From an uncultured Muribaculaceae bacterium (GTDB lineage Bacteria; Bacteroidota; Bacteroidia; Bacteroidales; Muribaculaceae), in NCBI GenBank assembly GCA_958439725.1, contig CAUBWJ010000002.1, forward strand, positions 1 through 64,000: 64,000 nt of DNA, given 5' to 3'. The notes under the pieces are model-generated. The model ran no database searches. It was not told the DNA's origin and saw only the letters and a list, made by a program, of their open reading frames with translations. Every line of letters starts with the position of its first letter. The first letter of the stretch is position 1. A program made the position numbers and the translations under genes. Positions 53,600-61,434 of this stretch are shown here, piece by piece.

Positions 53600-54541
53600 T
53601 TAGAACCATTTGTATCGGCGCAAAAGCAGACAGAGCGCCCCGGTAATCAGTATTGAGACGCCCACAATTATCCAGAAGGCATATTTGTAGCCGGAAAGAC
53701 CGATATTCACGTTCATGCCATAGAAGCTGGCGATGCCTGTGGGCACCATCAGAACGATGGTTACGGCGGTCATGCGCTTCATTATCATATTCACATTGTT
53801 GGAAATGATGGAGGCGAAAGCATCAAGAGTGGAGTTGAGGATGTCGGTATAGATGCTTACCGTGTTTAATGCCTGCTTGAGCTCTATTTCCACATCATCA
53901 AGAAGATCCATATCCATTTCCGACTCGGAAAAAACATGCCGCACTCTCGCTATCAGCACCTCGTTGCCGCGTAGCGATGTGTTGAAAAATACAAGCGATT
54001 TCTGCATTTTCATAAGCTGCAGCAGGTCGCGGTTGCGTACGCTCCGTTCCAGTTCCTTCTCGGCGTGTGAGACCATGGAGTTGATTCGCTTGAGGTATGT
54101 CAGATACCAGTATGCGGCGGAGAAAATCATTCGCAGAATAAACTGGGGTTCGTTTATCGCGCAGATGGCCTTCCTTTGCATGTGGTCTATGAAATCAGCC
54201 AGGAGTTCCGTATGATGGTAGCAGATGGTAAGTATAAATGATGCACCGTCGGAACACTTGCCGGTAATTATGCCGATAGGCACGGTGATGAACGGCACGG
54301 AAGATGTGTGGCTGCGCATGGGAATTCGCAGGATTGTAAGCACCCAGTTGTCTTCACGCTCTATGCGTGGCCGTTCCTCAATGTCGGAAGTATATGCGAG
54401 CATGGGCTCGGGAATGCCGAGCTTGTGTATGAGAAAGCTGAAATCGTTGTCGTCGGGCACTTCCACGTTTATCCAGCATCCCGGCTCACATTCCTTGATT
54501 TCAGTGAACCCCTGAGCGCCTGCCTTGAAGAACTGAATCAT
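53600..54541 (-). CDS. corA: CorA family divalent-cation transporter
   Basis: A 313-aa magnesium or cobalt channel. A long cytoplasmic domain (LLDDVEIELKQALNTVSIYTDILNSTLDAF helix region) is followed by two C-terminal membrane helices, with the selectivity motif GMN in IASFYGMNVN (about residue 273). The C-terminus ends LLRRYKWF. Its start overlaps the oxidoreductase stop by 4 bp; it is the last gene of MATE-oxidoreductase-CorA. Confidence 0.94.
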   Translation of the reverse strand: MIQFFKAGAQGFTEIKECEPGCWINVEVPDDNDFSFLIHKLGIPEPMLAYTSDIEERPRIEREDNWVLTILRIPMRSHTSSVPFITVPIGIITGKCSDGASFILTICYHHTELLADFIDHMQRKAICAINEPQFILRMIFSAAYWYLTYLKRINSMVSHAEKELERSVRNRDLLQLMKMQKSLVFFNTSLRGNEVLIARVRHVFSESEMDMDLLDDVEIELKQALNTVSIYTDILNSTLDAFASIISNNVNMIMKRMTAVTIVLMVPTGIASFYGMNVNIGLSGYKYAFWIIVGVSILITGALCLLLRRYKWF

Positions 54542-56109
54542 GACTGTGCGGGATTGAATTTATCGGCCACCGCGCGGGCGCAGTTTATGCCGTCTATTGC
54601 CGCCGATACTATTCCGCCGGCATATCCCGCGCCCTCGCCGCAGGGATAAAGCCCTTCGATGCTTACAGACTGAAGCGTGGCATTGTCGCGGGTGACTCTG
54701 ACGGGGGAGGATGTGCGCGTTTCGTCGCCTATAAGCACAGCTTCCGAGGTAAGGAATCCCCGATGCTTTCTTCCGAATTCCTCAAATGCTTTCGCAAGGC
54801 GCGAAGCAATGGAAGAGGGGAGAAGCTGGTCGAGACGCGAGGGGTGGATGCCGGGGGCGTACGATGTGTCAGGAAGTGATTTTGATGCTTTTCCGGCGAC
54901 GAAATCGGTCATGCGCTGGGCCGGGGCGTTCTGTGAGCCTCCCGATTCCGCCAGAAAAGCATGTTCGATATCTTCCTGGAATTTCATCATTTTGAGTTCT
55001 CCGGCCTGATGGATATCCTCCACGTCTTCCGGGAGAATTTCTACCACCATTCCTGAATTGGCCCAGCGCGTGCCGCGGTTGGAGGGCGACATGCCGTTTA
55101 CCACCATCTGTCCCGGCGCGCTGGCAGCAGGGATGATTACACCGCCCGGGCACATGCAGAAAGAGTAGACGGCGCGGCCGTCCACGCGCGTAAGCATGGA
55201 ATATTCGGCGGGGGGGAGATATTTTCCGCGTCCCGACGGGTTGTGATACTGTATGGAGTCTATCAGATGCTGGGGATGCTCGAGCCTTACGCCCACGGCA
55301 ATTCCTTTGGCTTTCAGTTCCACGCCGGCATTCAGCAGGAAGCTGTAGACGTCGCGCGCGGAGTGTCCGGTGGCCAGTATCACCGGGCCTTCAAAGTTCT
55401 GGCCGTTGCATTGCACGCCCGTTACCTTTCCGTCACGGACAGTGAGCGCGTCTACTCGCGACTGGAAATGGACCTCGCCTCCACAGCTGATAATGGTGTT
55501 GCGCATTGCCTTGATTACCTCTGGAAGACGGTCGGTGCCGATGTGCGGGTGAGCGTCGATAAGGATTTCCGGCTGCGCACCGTGCTGGTGGAATATATTG
55601 AGCACCTTTTCCACCGGCCCTCTTTTTTTGCTGCGCGTATACAGTTTGCCGTCGGAGTACGCTCCCGCACCTCCCTCGCCGAAGCAGTAGTTGGAATCTG
55701 GGTCCACCTCTCCCTCCCTGGCCAATCTGGCCATGTCGAGACGGCGTGAGTCAACATCCTTGCCGCGTTCCAGCACTATCGGTTTTATGCCAAGCTCTAT
55801 CAGCTCCAGTGCGGCAAACAGTCCGGCGGGGCCCGCGCCCACAATTATGCATTCCGGAGCGTCTGGCGCCACCGGTGAGTAATTCACAGGAGTGGCTATC
55901 GGTGATTCCGGCGCGGCCTCGTCAATGTAGGCATTGAGGGTCAGAAGAATCTTTATTTTCCGTTGACGGGCGTCGATGGATCGCCGGGTGATCACGACGT
56001 CGCGCAGACGGTTGGCATCTACATTCAGGTGGGTGCTTACCGCTGCGTGGAGGAGCATCGGCGTAAATGCCGTGCGTGGGTCAAGCTGAAGCTGGAGCTG
56101 GGTTATCAT
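54538..56109 (-). CDS. FAD-dependent oxidoreductase (COG2509-like)
   Basis: A 523-aa flavoprotein. An N-terminal region of about 80 residues (small alpha/beta, SIDARQRKIKILLTLNAY) precedes an FAD-binding Rossmann motif IIVGAGPAGLFAALELIELG (about 88-107), FGEGGAGAYSDGKLYTR, ILATGHSARDVYSFL and the C-terminal FAD site GLYPCGEGAGYAGGIVSAAIDGI. The family is often called uncharacterised FAD-dependent dehydrogenase; substrate unknown. Its start overlaps the end of the MATE gene by 29 bp. Confidence 0.92.
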   Translation of the reverse strand: MITQLQLQLDPRTAFTPMLLHAAVSTHLNVDANRLRDVVITRRSIDARQRKIKILLTLNAYIDEAAPESPIATPVNYSPVAPDAPECIIVGAGPAGLFAALELIELGIKPIVLERGKDVDSRRLDMARLAREGEVDPDSNYCFGEGGAGAYSDGKLYTRSKKRGPVEKVLNIFHQHGAQPEILIDAHPHIGTDRLPEVIKAMRNTIISCGGEVHFQSRVDALTVRDGKVTGVQCNGQNFEGPVILATGHSARDVYSFLLNAGVELKAKGIAVGVRLEHPQHLIDSIQYHNPSGRGKYLPPAEYSMLTRVDGRAVYSFCMCPGGVIIPAASAPGQMVVNGMSPSNRGTRWANSGMVVEILPEDVEDIHQAGELKMMKFQEDIEHAFLAESGGSQNAPAQRMTDFVAGKASKSLPDTSYAPGIHPSRLDQLLPSSIASRLAKAFEEFGRKHRGFLTSEAVLIGDETRTSSPVRVTRDNATLQSVSIEGLYPCGEGAGYAGGIVSAAIDGINCARAVADKFNPAQS

Positions 56110-57487
56110 GGGATGGAGTATTATCTATATGTTTGTTCTGACGGCGGTTGGTGATGATAAGCGTGACAATTGCGAATATGAACGCAACCGCATCGGAGGC
56201 CGACATCGCTCCCCACACTCCGTCGATTCCGAAGTGTCTCGGAAAAATCATAAGGAAGGGGAGCAGGAATATAAGCTGACGTGTCAGAGAAAGGAAAATC
56301 GAGATTTTGGGACGGCCCACCGACTGGAAGTAATTCTGAATCACAATCTGGCATCCCACAAGAGGATAGAATATAAAGAATATTCTGAACCCGCGTTCTG
56401 ATATGGCGATAAGTGTAGGGTCGACTGTGAAAAGACGTGCTATTATCCCGGGCCAGAATTCTGTGAGAATCCATCCGGTGGTGGTAATGGCAACTCCAAG
56501 CCATATACCTATGGTAAGGGTATGGCGCACGCGGTGAAAATTTTCCGCGCCATAGTTGAATCCCAGAATAGGCTGCATACCCTGTGTGACGCCGAACACA
56601 ATCATTACGAAAAACATCGTGGTGCGGTTGAGAATGCCATATGCGCCTATGGCCATATTGCCGTCGGCTCCTCCGTAGTCAAGCAAAGCCTTGTTGATGA
56701 ACACCACCACTATACATGCGCAGACGTTCATCAGAAACGGAGAAAGTCCTATGGCATATATGCGCTTTATAATCATAGGCGTAAGCCATTTGTTGCCGCC
56801 ACGGAAATGAATGAAGCTCTTCTTTGACAGAAAATGCGACATAACCCATATAAAAGCGGCAGTCTGGCCGCACACGGTTGCAAATGCCGCTCCTCTTATT
56901 CCCCAGTCGAGCACAAAGATGAAAATCGGGGCAAGAATTATGTTGACGCCTACCGACAGAAGCGCCGAGACCATGGCTCGGGCCGGATAGCCCGTGGCGC
57001 GCATTATATTGTTCAACCCTATGAACACAAAAGCTATGGGGGTGCCATAGAGAATCACCTGCATGAATTCGCGGGCGTAGGGAAGTGTTTCAGGCGTAGC
57101 TCCGAAGAACGTGAGAATCTCGTCAAGAAAAATCAGTGTAAAGCCACCGAATACGAATGAATGGATGAGACAGAGCACAAACACGTTGTTTACCACATCC
57201 GTAGCTCTCGAAATATTCTTCTGGCCGAGAAATATGGAAGAAATCGTTGCTCCGCCTACTGCTACCAGCGTACAGAACGCTATCACCAGATTCATCAGGG
57301 GGAAGGTGATGGCAAGGCCTGCTATAGCCATCGGACCCACACCTCTGCCAATAAAAATACTGTCGACAATATTGTAAAGCGAGGTAGCCACGCTTGCTAT
57401 TATGGCGGGTACGGAATACTGGACCAGTAGTTTGCTGACGGATTTGGAGCCAAGCTCCATCGGTGAAGAAGGGGAAACGGCAGACAT
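56081..57487 (-). CDS. MATE family efflux transporter
   Basis: A 468-aa, about 12-helix sodium- or proton-driven exporter with the two-fold MATE repeat: SVPAIIASVATSLYNIVDSIFIGRGVG near the start and NRTTMFFVMIVFGVTQGMQPILGFNYGA in the second half. Substrate not predictable. ATG 57487, 58 nt downstream of the start-proximal end of a -7 box. First gene of the unit with the oxidoreductase and CorA. Confidence 0.95.
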   Translation of the reverse strand: MSAVSPSSPMELGSKSVSKLLVQYSVPAIIASVATSLYNIVDSIFIGRGVGPMAIAGLAITFPLMNLVIAFCTLVAVGGATISSIFLGQKNISRATDVVNNVFVLCLIHSFVFGGFTLIFLDEILTFFGATPETLPYAREFMQVILYGTPIAFVFIGLNNIMRATGYPARAMVSALLSVGVNIILAPIFIFVLDWGIRGAAFATVCGQTAAFIWVMSHFLSKKSFIHFRGGNKWLTPMIIKRIYAIGLSPFLMNVCACIVVVFINKALLDYGGADGNMAIGAYGILNRTTMFFVMIVFGVTQGMQPILGFNYGAENFHRVRHTLTIGIWLGVAITTTGWILTEFWPGIIARLFTVDPTLIAISERGFRIFFIFYPLVGCQIVIQNYFQSVGRPKISIFLSLTRQLIFLLPFLMIFPRHFGIDGVWGAMSASDAVAFIFAIVTLIITNRRQNKHIDNTPSHDNPAPASA

Positions 57488-57551
57488 AAATACACAATCA
57501 TTTATTATGTTAACACATTACCAGCCGGTTTTGTGCTCTCATAAGTCACTG

Positions 57552-57559
57552 CAAAATTA
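57552..57559 (-). promoter_or_regulatory. -7 box of the MATE unit
   Basis: TAATTTTG on the minus strand, 64 nt before ATG 57487; no good -33 box at the normal distance. Confidence 0.4.
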
Positions 57560-57622
57560 GCAAAATTCAGCGTATTCCCGCCGTTTTGCGCCCACAAAGG
57601 GTGATGTTCCCTGTAGCGGATG

Positions 57623-58057
57623 TCAAACCCAACCGTAACGACGTTTCATTTTAGGTGAATACTGCTCTGAGTCTTTCAGCCACTCAAATATATTCTGATG
57701 GTCACTGGAAGTGAGAGTACCTTTAAAGATACTCTGATTAATCAGACGAGTCTTTTCCATTTTGCGTACGTGGCCAAGGTCAAGATAAGACGGATCCTTA
57801 TCAGGCTTTATTATCGTAGGGTAATCGGCATGGGACAGCGGATACTGACATGAAAGGCGCTCATATGTATTTATATGTCGTTGGTTTATCTCGCTGTTCA
57901 TCAGAAAATAGGCTACGTAGAAGCCGTATTCTGAGAATCCCACGATAAAACAATATTTATTGCGGTGATCCAATCCTCCTTTCGGTGTGACATCGTCGTC
58001 CTGTGTCAGCGGGATGTAATAAATGTCACCGAGGCTTATCTGACGTTGTGTGCTCAT
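57623..58057 (-). CDS. Putative toxin with a PemK/MazF-like pattern, partner of the Panacea antitoxin
   Basis: A 144-aa soluble protein that starts 16 bp after the Panacea-domain gene in the same direction. I cannot name its family with certainty. The N-terminus, ISLGDIYYIPL, then HRNKYCFIVGF, and the C-terminal SYLDLGHVRKMEKTRLINQS...LTSSDHQNIFEWLK resemble the start strand, the second strand and the 'D-Q-x-R-T-x-D-K-x-R-L' end block of PemK/MazF endoribonucleases, though the usual R-P after the first loop is not present. Position after a Panacea antitoxin is the main reason to call it a toxin. G+C is low (23 of 60 at 57841-57900). Confidence 0.68.
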   Translation of the reverse strand: MSTQRQISLGDIYYIPLTQDDDVTPKGGLDHRNKYCFIVGFSEYGFYVAYFLMNSEINQRHINTYERLSCQYPLSHADYPTIIKPDKDPSYLDLGHVRKMEKTRLINQSIFKGTLTSSDHQNIFEWLKDSEQYSPKMKRRYGWV

Positions 58058-58073
58058 TAATTCAGCGCCTGGT

Positions 58074-58622
58074 CTATTTCAAGATTCTCTTTGATATAGA
58101 GGGGCTGGCTCCTCCGGCTTCAGCTATTTCAAGTATTGTCATGAAGCGAAGCTGTGGATCGATCTTGGAGCGGTCAAATGCTTTTTGCCAAGCCTTGTCG
58201 TCATGGGATATTCTTGAGACATCTTCCGATTTCATGCTCTTGAAATCGTTGATATACTTGTCAAGGCATTTGATTTCCGATATGGAAAGTTCATCCGTAT
58301 CAGCAGATTCGGATGACGTTATTATCTGGCATTGATTGCCTTTTCTTACGTTGATGCCTGTGCCGAACAGCCTGAAATCATCAGAAAGTTCTTCAGAATT
58401 TTCTATGAGTTTAAGACCTTTTCTGACAAATCCTGACACAGGCCCCTTCTGCCGGGCCTGAAAAGTATCGTCAATGATAGTACGGCCATACAATACAAGA
58501 TGCTGACGCTGGGCAAAATATAGAATCTTGAATATTTTTATATAGTCCAGTCCATCAGGGAATGCATTGAGAATGTATAGTACTGCAGCTCTGATCTTAA
58601 GTATTTGATCCTTTGATTTCAT
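58074..58622 (-). CDS. Panacea-domain (DUF4065/SocA-like) antitoxin
   Basis: A 182-aa protein with the Panacea core KIFKILYFAQRQHLVLYGRTIIDDTFQARQKGPV spread over residues about 28-62 (K-x-L-Y-F-A, L-Y-G, D-x-F-x-A, G-P-V). Panacea domains are antitoxins paired with many different toxins; SocA of Caulobacter is a relative. The start is ATG 58622; an upstream TTG at 58631 overlaps the promoter. The promoter -7 box ends 6 nt before the ATG, so the mRNA may be leaderless. The toxin-like gene follows. Confidence 0.85.
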   Translation of the reverse strand: MKSKDQILKIRAAVLYILNAFPDGLDYIKIFKILYFAQRQHLVLYGRTIIDDTFQARQKGPVSGFVRKGLKLIENSEELSDDFRLFGTGINVRKGNQCQIITSSESADTDELSISEIKCLDKYINDFKSMKSEDVSRISHDDKAWQKAFDRSKIDPQLRFMTILEIAEAGGASPSISKRILK

Positions 58623-58628
58623 AGTCCA

Positions 58629-58674
58629 CAAAGATAATTGTTTTCTATTTCAGAACAAAATATCAGCAAAATTA
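58629..58674 (-). promoter_or_regulatory. Tandem promoter of the Panacea toxin-antitoxin pair
   Basis: Proximal: TTTG (58659-58656), 19-bp spacer, TATCTTTG (58636-58629). Distal: a second -7 box TAATTTTG (58674-58667) that would add a leader of about 38 nt. The proximal box lies 6 nt from the ATG. Confidence 0.65.
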
Positions 58675-58718
58675 GTTGAGGGTCAGAAGGGAAGAGTTGA
58701 GATAGATATATCGGGCGA

Positions 58719-58748
58719 TTGGCGGGTCGGGGGAATTTTGTAACTTTG
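58719..58748 (+). promoter_or_regulatory. Promoter of the HAD phosphatase gene
   Basis: TTG (58719-58721), a 19-bp spacer and TAACTTTG (58741-58748), 25 nt before ATG 58773. Confidence 0.65.
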
Positions 58749-58772
58749 GGGCGGAAATAAAGATATGATGTT

Positions 58773-59405
58773 ATGAAACGATATGCAGCTCTTTTCGATC
58801 TCGACGGTGTGCTTATAGACAGCGAATCCACTTATAGCAAATTCTGGACGGAGATAGACCGTGAATACCCCACCGGTTATCCCGACTATGCCATGCGCAT
58901 AAAAGGCACCACCCTTCCTATGATTCTGAAGGATTTCCCGGAAAGTCTGCACGAAGAGATTGTAAGACGCATAAAGGAGTTTCAGGACAATATGGTGTTT
59001 ACCCCCTATGATGGCGCACGTGATTTTCTTGAGCAGCTGAGGGAAAGAGGCTTCGGAATAGCTCTTGTCACGAGCAGCGACAGCTCCAAGATGGCTGAGC
59101 TTTACAGGCAGCAGCCATGGATGCGCCAGGCGTTCGACTGCATTATAGATGCCTCGATGGTTACGCGCTCTAAGCCTGACCCTCAGGGATATTTGCTTGC
59201 TGCCTCACGGCTTGGCTATAGTCCTGAGGATTGTTTTGTATTCGAGGACTCGCTTCAGGGCCTGAAGGCCGGAAGAGCATCCGGAGCCACAGTCATAGGC
59301 ATTGCCACCACTTATCCTGCGGAACGTCTGCAGGGGCTGGCCGACGAGATTTATGATTCCGTCGCATCCATCGACATTGACCATCTCATAAGCCTTAAAA
59401 AATGA
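58773..59405 (+). CDS. HAD superfamily phosphatase (beta-phosphoglucomutase-like)
   Basis: A 210-aa cytoplasmic HAD hydrolase with motif I LFDLDGVLIDSE (Asp9, Asp11), an alpha-helical cap (about 15-80), motif II LVTSSDSSK, motif III lysine in RSKPDPQGY and motif IV VFEDSLQGLKAGRASG. The cap and DGVLIDSE suggest a sugar-phosphate phosphatase or phosphoglucomutase; substrate undetermined. It is a single gene between the toxin-antitoxin pair and the efflux operon. Confidence 0.93.
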   Translation: MKRYAALFDLDGVLIDSESTYSKFWTEIDREYPTGYPDYAMRIKGTTLPMILKDFPESLHEEIVRRIKEFQDNMVFTPYDGARDFLEQLRERGFGIALVTSSDSSKMAELYRQQPWMRQAFDCIIDASMVTRSKPDPQGYLLAASRLGYSPEDCFVFEDSLQGLKAGRASGATVIGIATTYPAERLQGLADEIYDSVASIDIDHLISLKK

Positions 59406-59408
59406 GCC

Positions 59409-59426
59409 TTGTCCGAAAATGGACAA
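59409..59426 (+). terminator. Weak hairpin after the HAD gene
   Basis: TTGTCC (59409-59414) and GGACAA (59421-59426) form a 6-bp stem with a GAAAAT loop, followed by TAGTGCTTTTG. Its location right after the stop is the main support. Confidence 0.4.
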
Positions 59427-59461
59427 TAGTGCTTTTGTAATCGGCTGAAAATCAGTCGCCA

Positions 59462-59492
59462 TTGACATGGCCTCAAAATAATTGTAGTTTTG
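59462..59492 (+). promoter_or_regulatory. Promoter of the MacAB-like efflux operon, adjacent to the start codon
   Basis: TTG (59462-59464), a 20-bp spacer and TAGTTTTG (59485-59492). ATG 59497 begins 4 nt later, and the next in-frame ATG is 33 codons further inside the membrane segment, so the transcript is probably leaderless. Confidence 0.65.
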
Positions 59493-59496
59493 AGGC

Positions 59497-60744
59497 ATGG
59501 ACAAGCAAATAGACAAATCGCAACTCCGAAAGGAACAGAGACGCCGGATTCTGAAATCGGGTCTTATTGGCGGCGGCGTAATCGCTGCGGCTGTAATGGT
59601 TATTTTGTGGCTGGGCAAATCCGTTGACGGCAAAAATCTGCGTTTTTCCACCGCCGGGGAGGGCCCTCTGGAAACCTCCGTGGTCGCCACAGGTAAAGTG
59701 GTGCCTGAATTCGAGGAGATAATCAATTCTCCCTTGAACACACGAATTGTGAAGGTATATGCCCAGCCGGGCGATACCGTGACCGAGGGCATGCCGTTGA
59801 TCCAGCTTGACCTCGAAACGGCCGAAACCGACTATGAGAAGCTTCTTGACCAGCAGCAGATACGTCAGCAGGAACTCACACAGCTCCAGCTCAACAACCG
59901 CACACAGTTGAGCGAACTGGCCATGCAGGTGGAGGTGAAGGAGATGGAGCTGAACCGCCTGGCCGTGGAAGTGGACAATGAGCGGCGGCTCGACAGTCTG
60001 GGGTCAGGTACGGGCGACCGTGTGCGCCAGGCCGAGACTTCATTCGCCACATGTCGCCTCGAACTCCGTCAGCTCCGCGAGCGGCTTGCCAACGAGAAAC
60101 TGCGAATGGCTGCTGCCGAAAAGACGCAGGAACTTAATCTGAGCAGCTTCCGCAAGGATGTGGCAATGCAGCGTCGCACACTTGACCAGGGCCGGATTCC
60201 CGCTCCCCATCACGGCGTCCTTACTTTTATAAGCAATGAAATAGGCAGCCGGATTGCCGCAGGCGAAAAGGTAGCCGTGGTTTCCGACCTGTCAAGTTTC
60301 AAAATCGAGGGAGAGGTGGCCGAAGGCAACAGCAACAAAGTGGCCATCGGATCCGACGTGAGTGTACGGATCGGCGGCACCGAATTGGCAGGCGTGGTGA
60401 CAAATCTCACTCCACAGGCCAAAGGCGGCATGGTATCGTTTATAGTCAGGCTCGACGAGAATCATAATTCGCGTCTGCGGTCAGGCCTGCGGGCGGAGCT
60501 GACGGTAAACTACGGTTATAAGGACAAGGTGCTGAGAATACTCAACGGCCCTTATTTCAAGGGCCCCGGTGAATACGGACTTTATGTGAAAACCGGCGAC
60601 AACACCGTGAAGAAGCGTAAGGTGCGTCTGGGCGACAGCAACCGCGAATATGTGGAAGTGCTGGAGGGTCTTGCCTCCGGTGACGAAGTGATTGTGACAA
60701 ATATGGAAGAATATATGCAATATGATAAACTAAAGATTAAATAA
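59497..60744 (+). CDS. Periplasmic adaptor (HlyD/MacA-like) of an ABC efflux pump
   Basis: A 415-aa membrane-fusion protein. A basic cytoplasmic tail and one membrane anchor (SGLIGGGVIAAAVMVILWLG, about 25-44) precede a lipoyl/barrel-sandwich domain (VVATGKVVPEF, VYAQPGDTVTEGMPLIQLDLE), a long coiled-coil hairpin (about 110-220), and beta-barrel and membrane-proximal domains. It connects inner-membrane ABC parts to a TolC channel. First gene of a five-gene operon; the ATPase gene follows after 2 bp. Confidence 0.92.
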   Translation: MDKQIDKSQLRKEQRRRILKSGLIGGGVIAAAVMVILWLGKSVDGKNLRFSTAGEGPLETSVVATGKVVPEFEEIINSPLNTRIVKVYAQPGDTVTEGMPLIQLDLETAETDYEKLLDQQQIRQQELTQLQLNNRTQLSELAMQVEVKEMELNRLAVEVDNERRLDSLGSGTGDRVRQAETSFATCRLELRQLRERLANEKLRMAAAEKTQELNLSSFRKDVAMQRRTLDQGRIPAPHHGVLTFISNEIGSRIAAGEKVAVVSDLSSFKIEGEVAEGNSNKVAIGSDVSVRIGGTELAGVVTNLTPQAKGGMVSFIVRLDENHNSRLRSGLRAELTVNYGYKDKVLRILNGPYFKGPGEYGLYVKTGDNTVKKRKVRLGDSNREYVEVLEGLASGDEVIVTNMEEYMQYDKLKIK

Positions 60745-60746
60745 TA

Positions 60747-61421
60747 ATGGCAATCATTGAACTCAAAAACATCAGTAAGGTTTTCCGCACAAAGGATGTG
60801 GAAACCACAGCTCTCGAAAACGTTAATCTCGAGGTCGAGAAGGGGGAATTCGTAAGCATCATGGGGCCTTCGGGCTGCGGCAAGTCTACGCTGCTCAACA
60901 TCATAGGGCTTCTGAGCACGCCGACCACCGGTTCCGTAAAGATTCTTGGCACAGATTGTAACAAAATGGCCGACACTGAACTTGCGCATTTCCGCAACAA
61001 AAACCTCGGATTCGTTTTCCAGAGTTTCCATCTCATTCCGTCGCTTAGCGTGGCGGCCAATGTGGAACTCCCGCTGGGCTACCGTAGTGGCCTCTCGGCC
61101 TCGCAACGGCGAGAAAGGGTGGAGGAAGTGCTTCGTCGCCTGGAAATGTCACACCGCATCAAGCACCTTCCTTCGCAGCTTTCCGGCGGTCAGTGCCAGC
61201 GTGTGGCCATAGCGCGCGCCATTGTAGGAGCGCCCTCCATAATCCTCGCCGACGAGCCTACGGGTAATCTCGATTCAAGAATGGGCGCCGAGGTAATGAC
61301 GCTCCTCCACCGTCTGAACAAGGAAGACGGCATTACCATAGTGATGGTGACCCACAACGAGGCTCAGGCCGAACAGACCGACCGCATTATTCGCTTCTTC
61401 GACGGACGCGTAATCTCTTAA
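60747..61421 (+). CDS. MacB/LolD-type ABC transporter ATPase
   Basis: A 224-aa ATPase subunit: Walker A GPSGCGKST (residues 40-48), Q-loop in FVFQSFHLIPSLS, signature LSGGQ (145-149), Walker B IILADEP (165-171) and H-loop VTHNEAQ. It belongs to the MacB/LolD class that powers mechanotransmission rather than transport through the membrane. Tightly placed between adaptor and permeases (2 and 13 bp). Confidence 0.95.
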   Translation: MAIIELKNISKVFRTKDVETTALENVNLEVEKGEFVSIMGPSGCGKSTLLNIIGLLSTPTTGSVKILGTDCNKMADTELAHFRNKNLGFVFQSFHLIPSLSVAANVELPLGYRSGLSASQRRERVEEVLRRLEMSHRIKHLPSQLSGGQCQRVAIARAIVGAPSIILADEPTGNLDSRMGAEVMTLLHRLNKEDGITIVMVTHNEAQAEQTDRIIRFFDGRVIS

Positions 61422-61434
61422 ACAGCCATAACAG

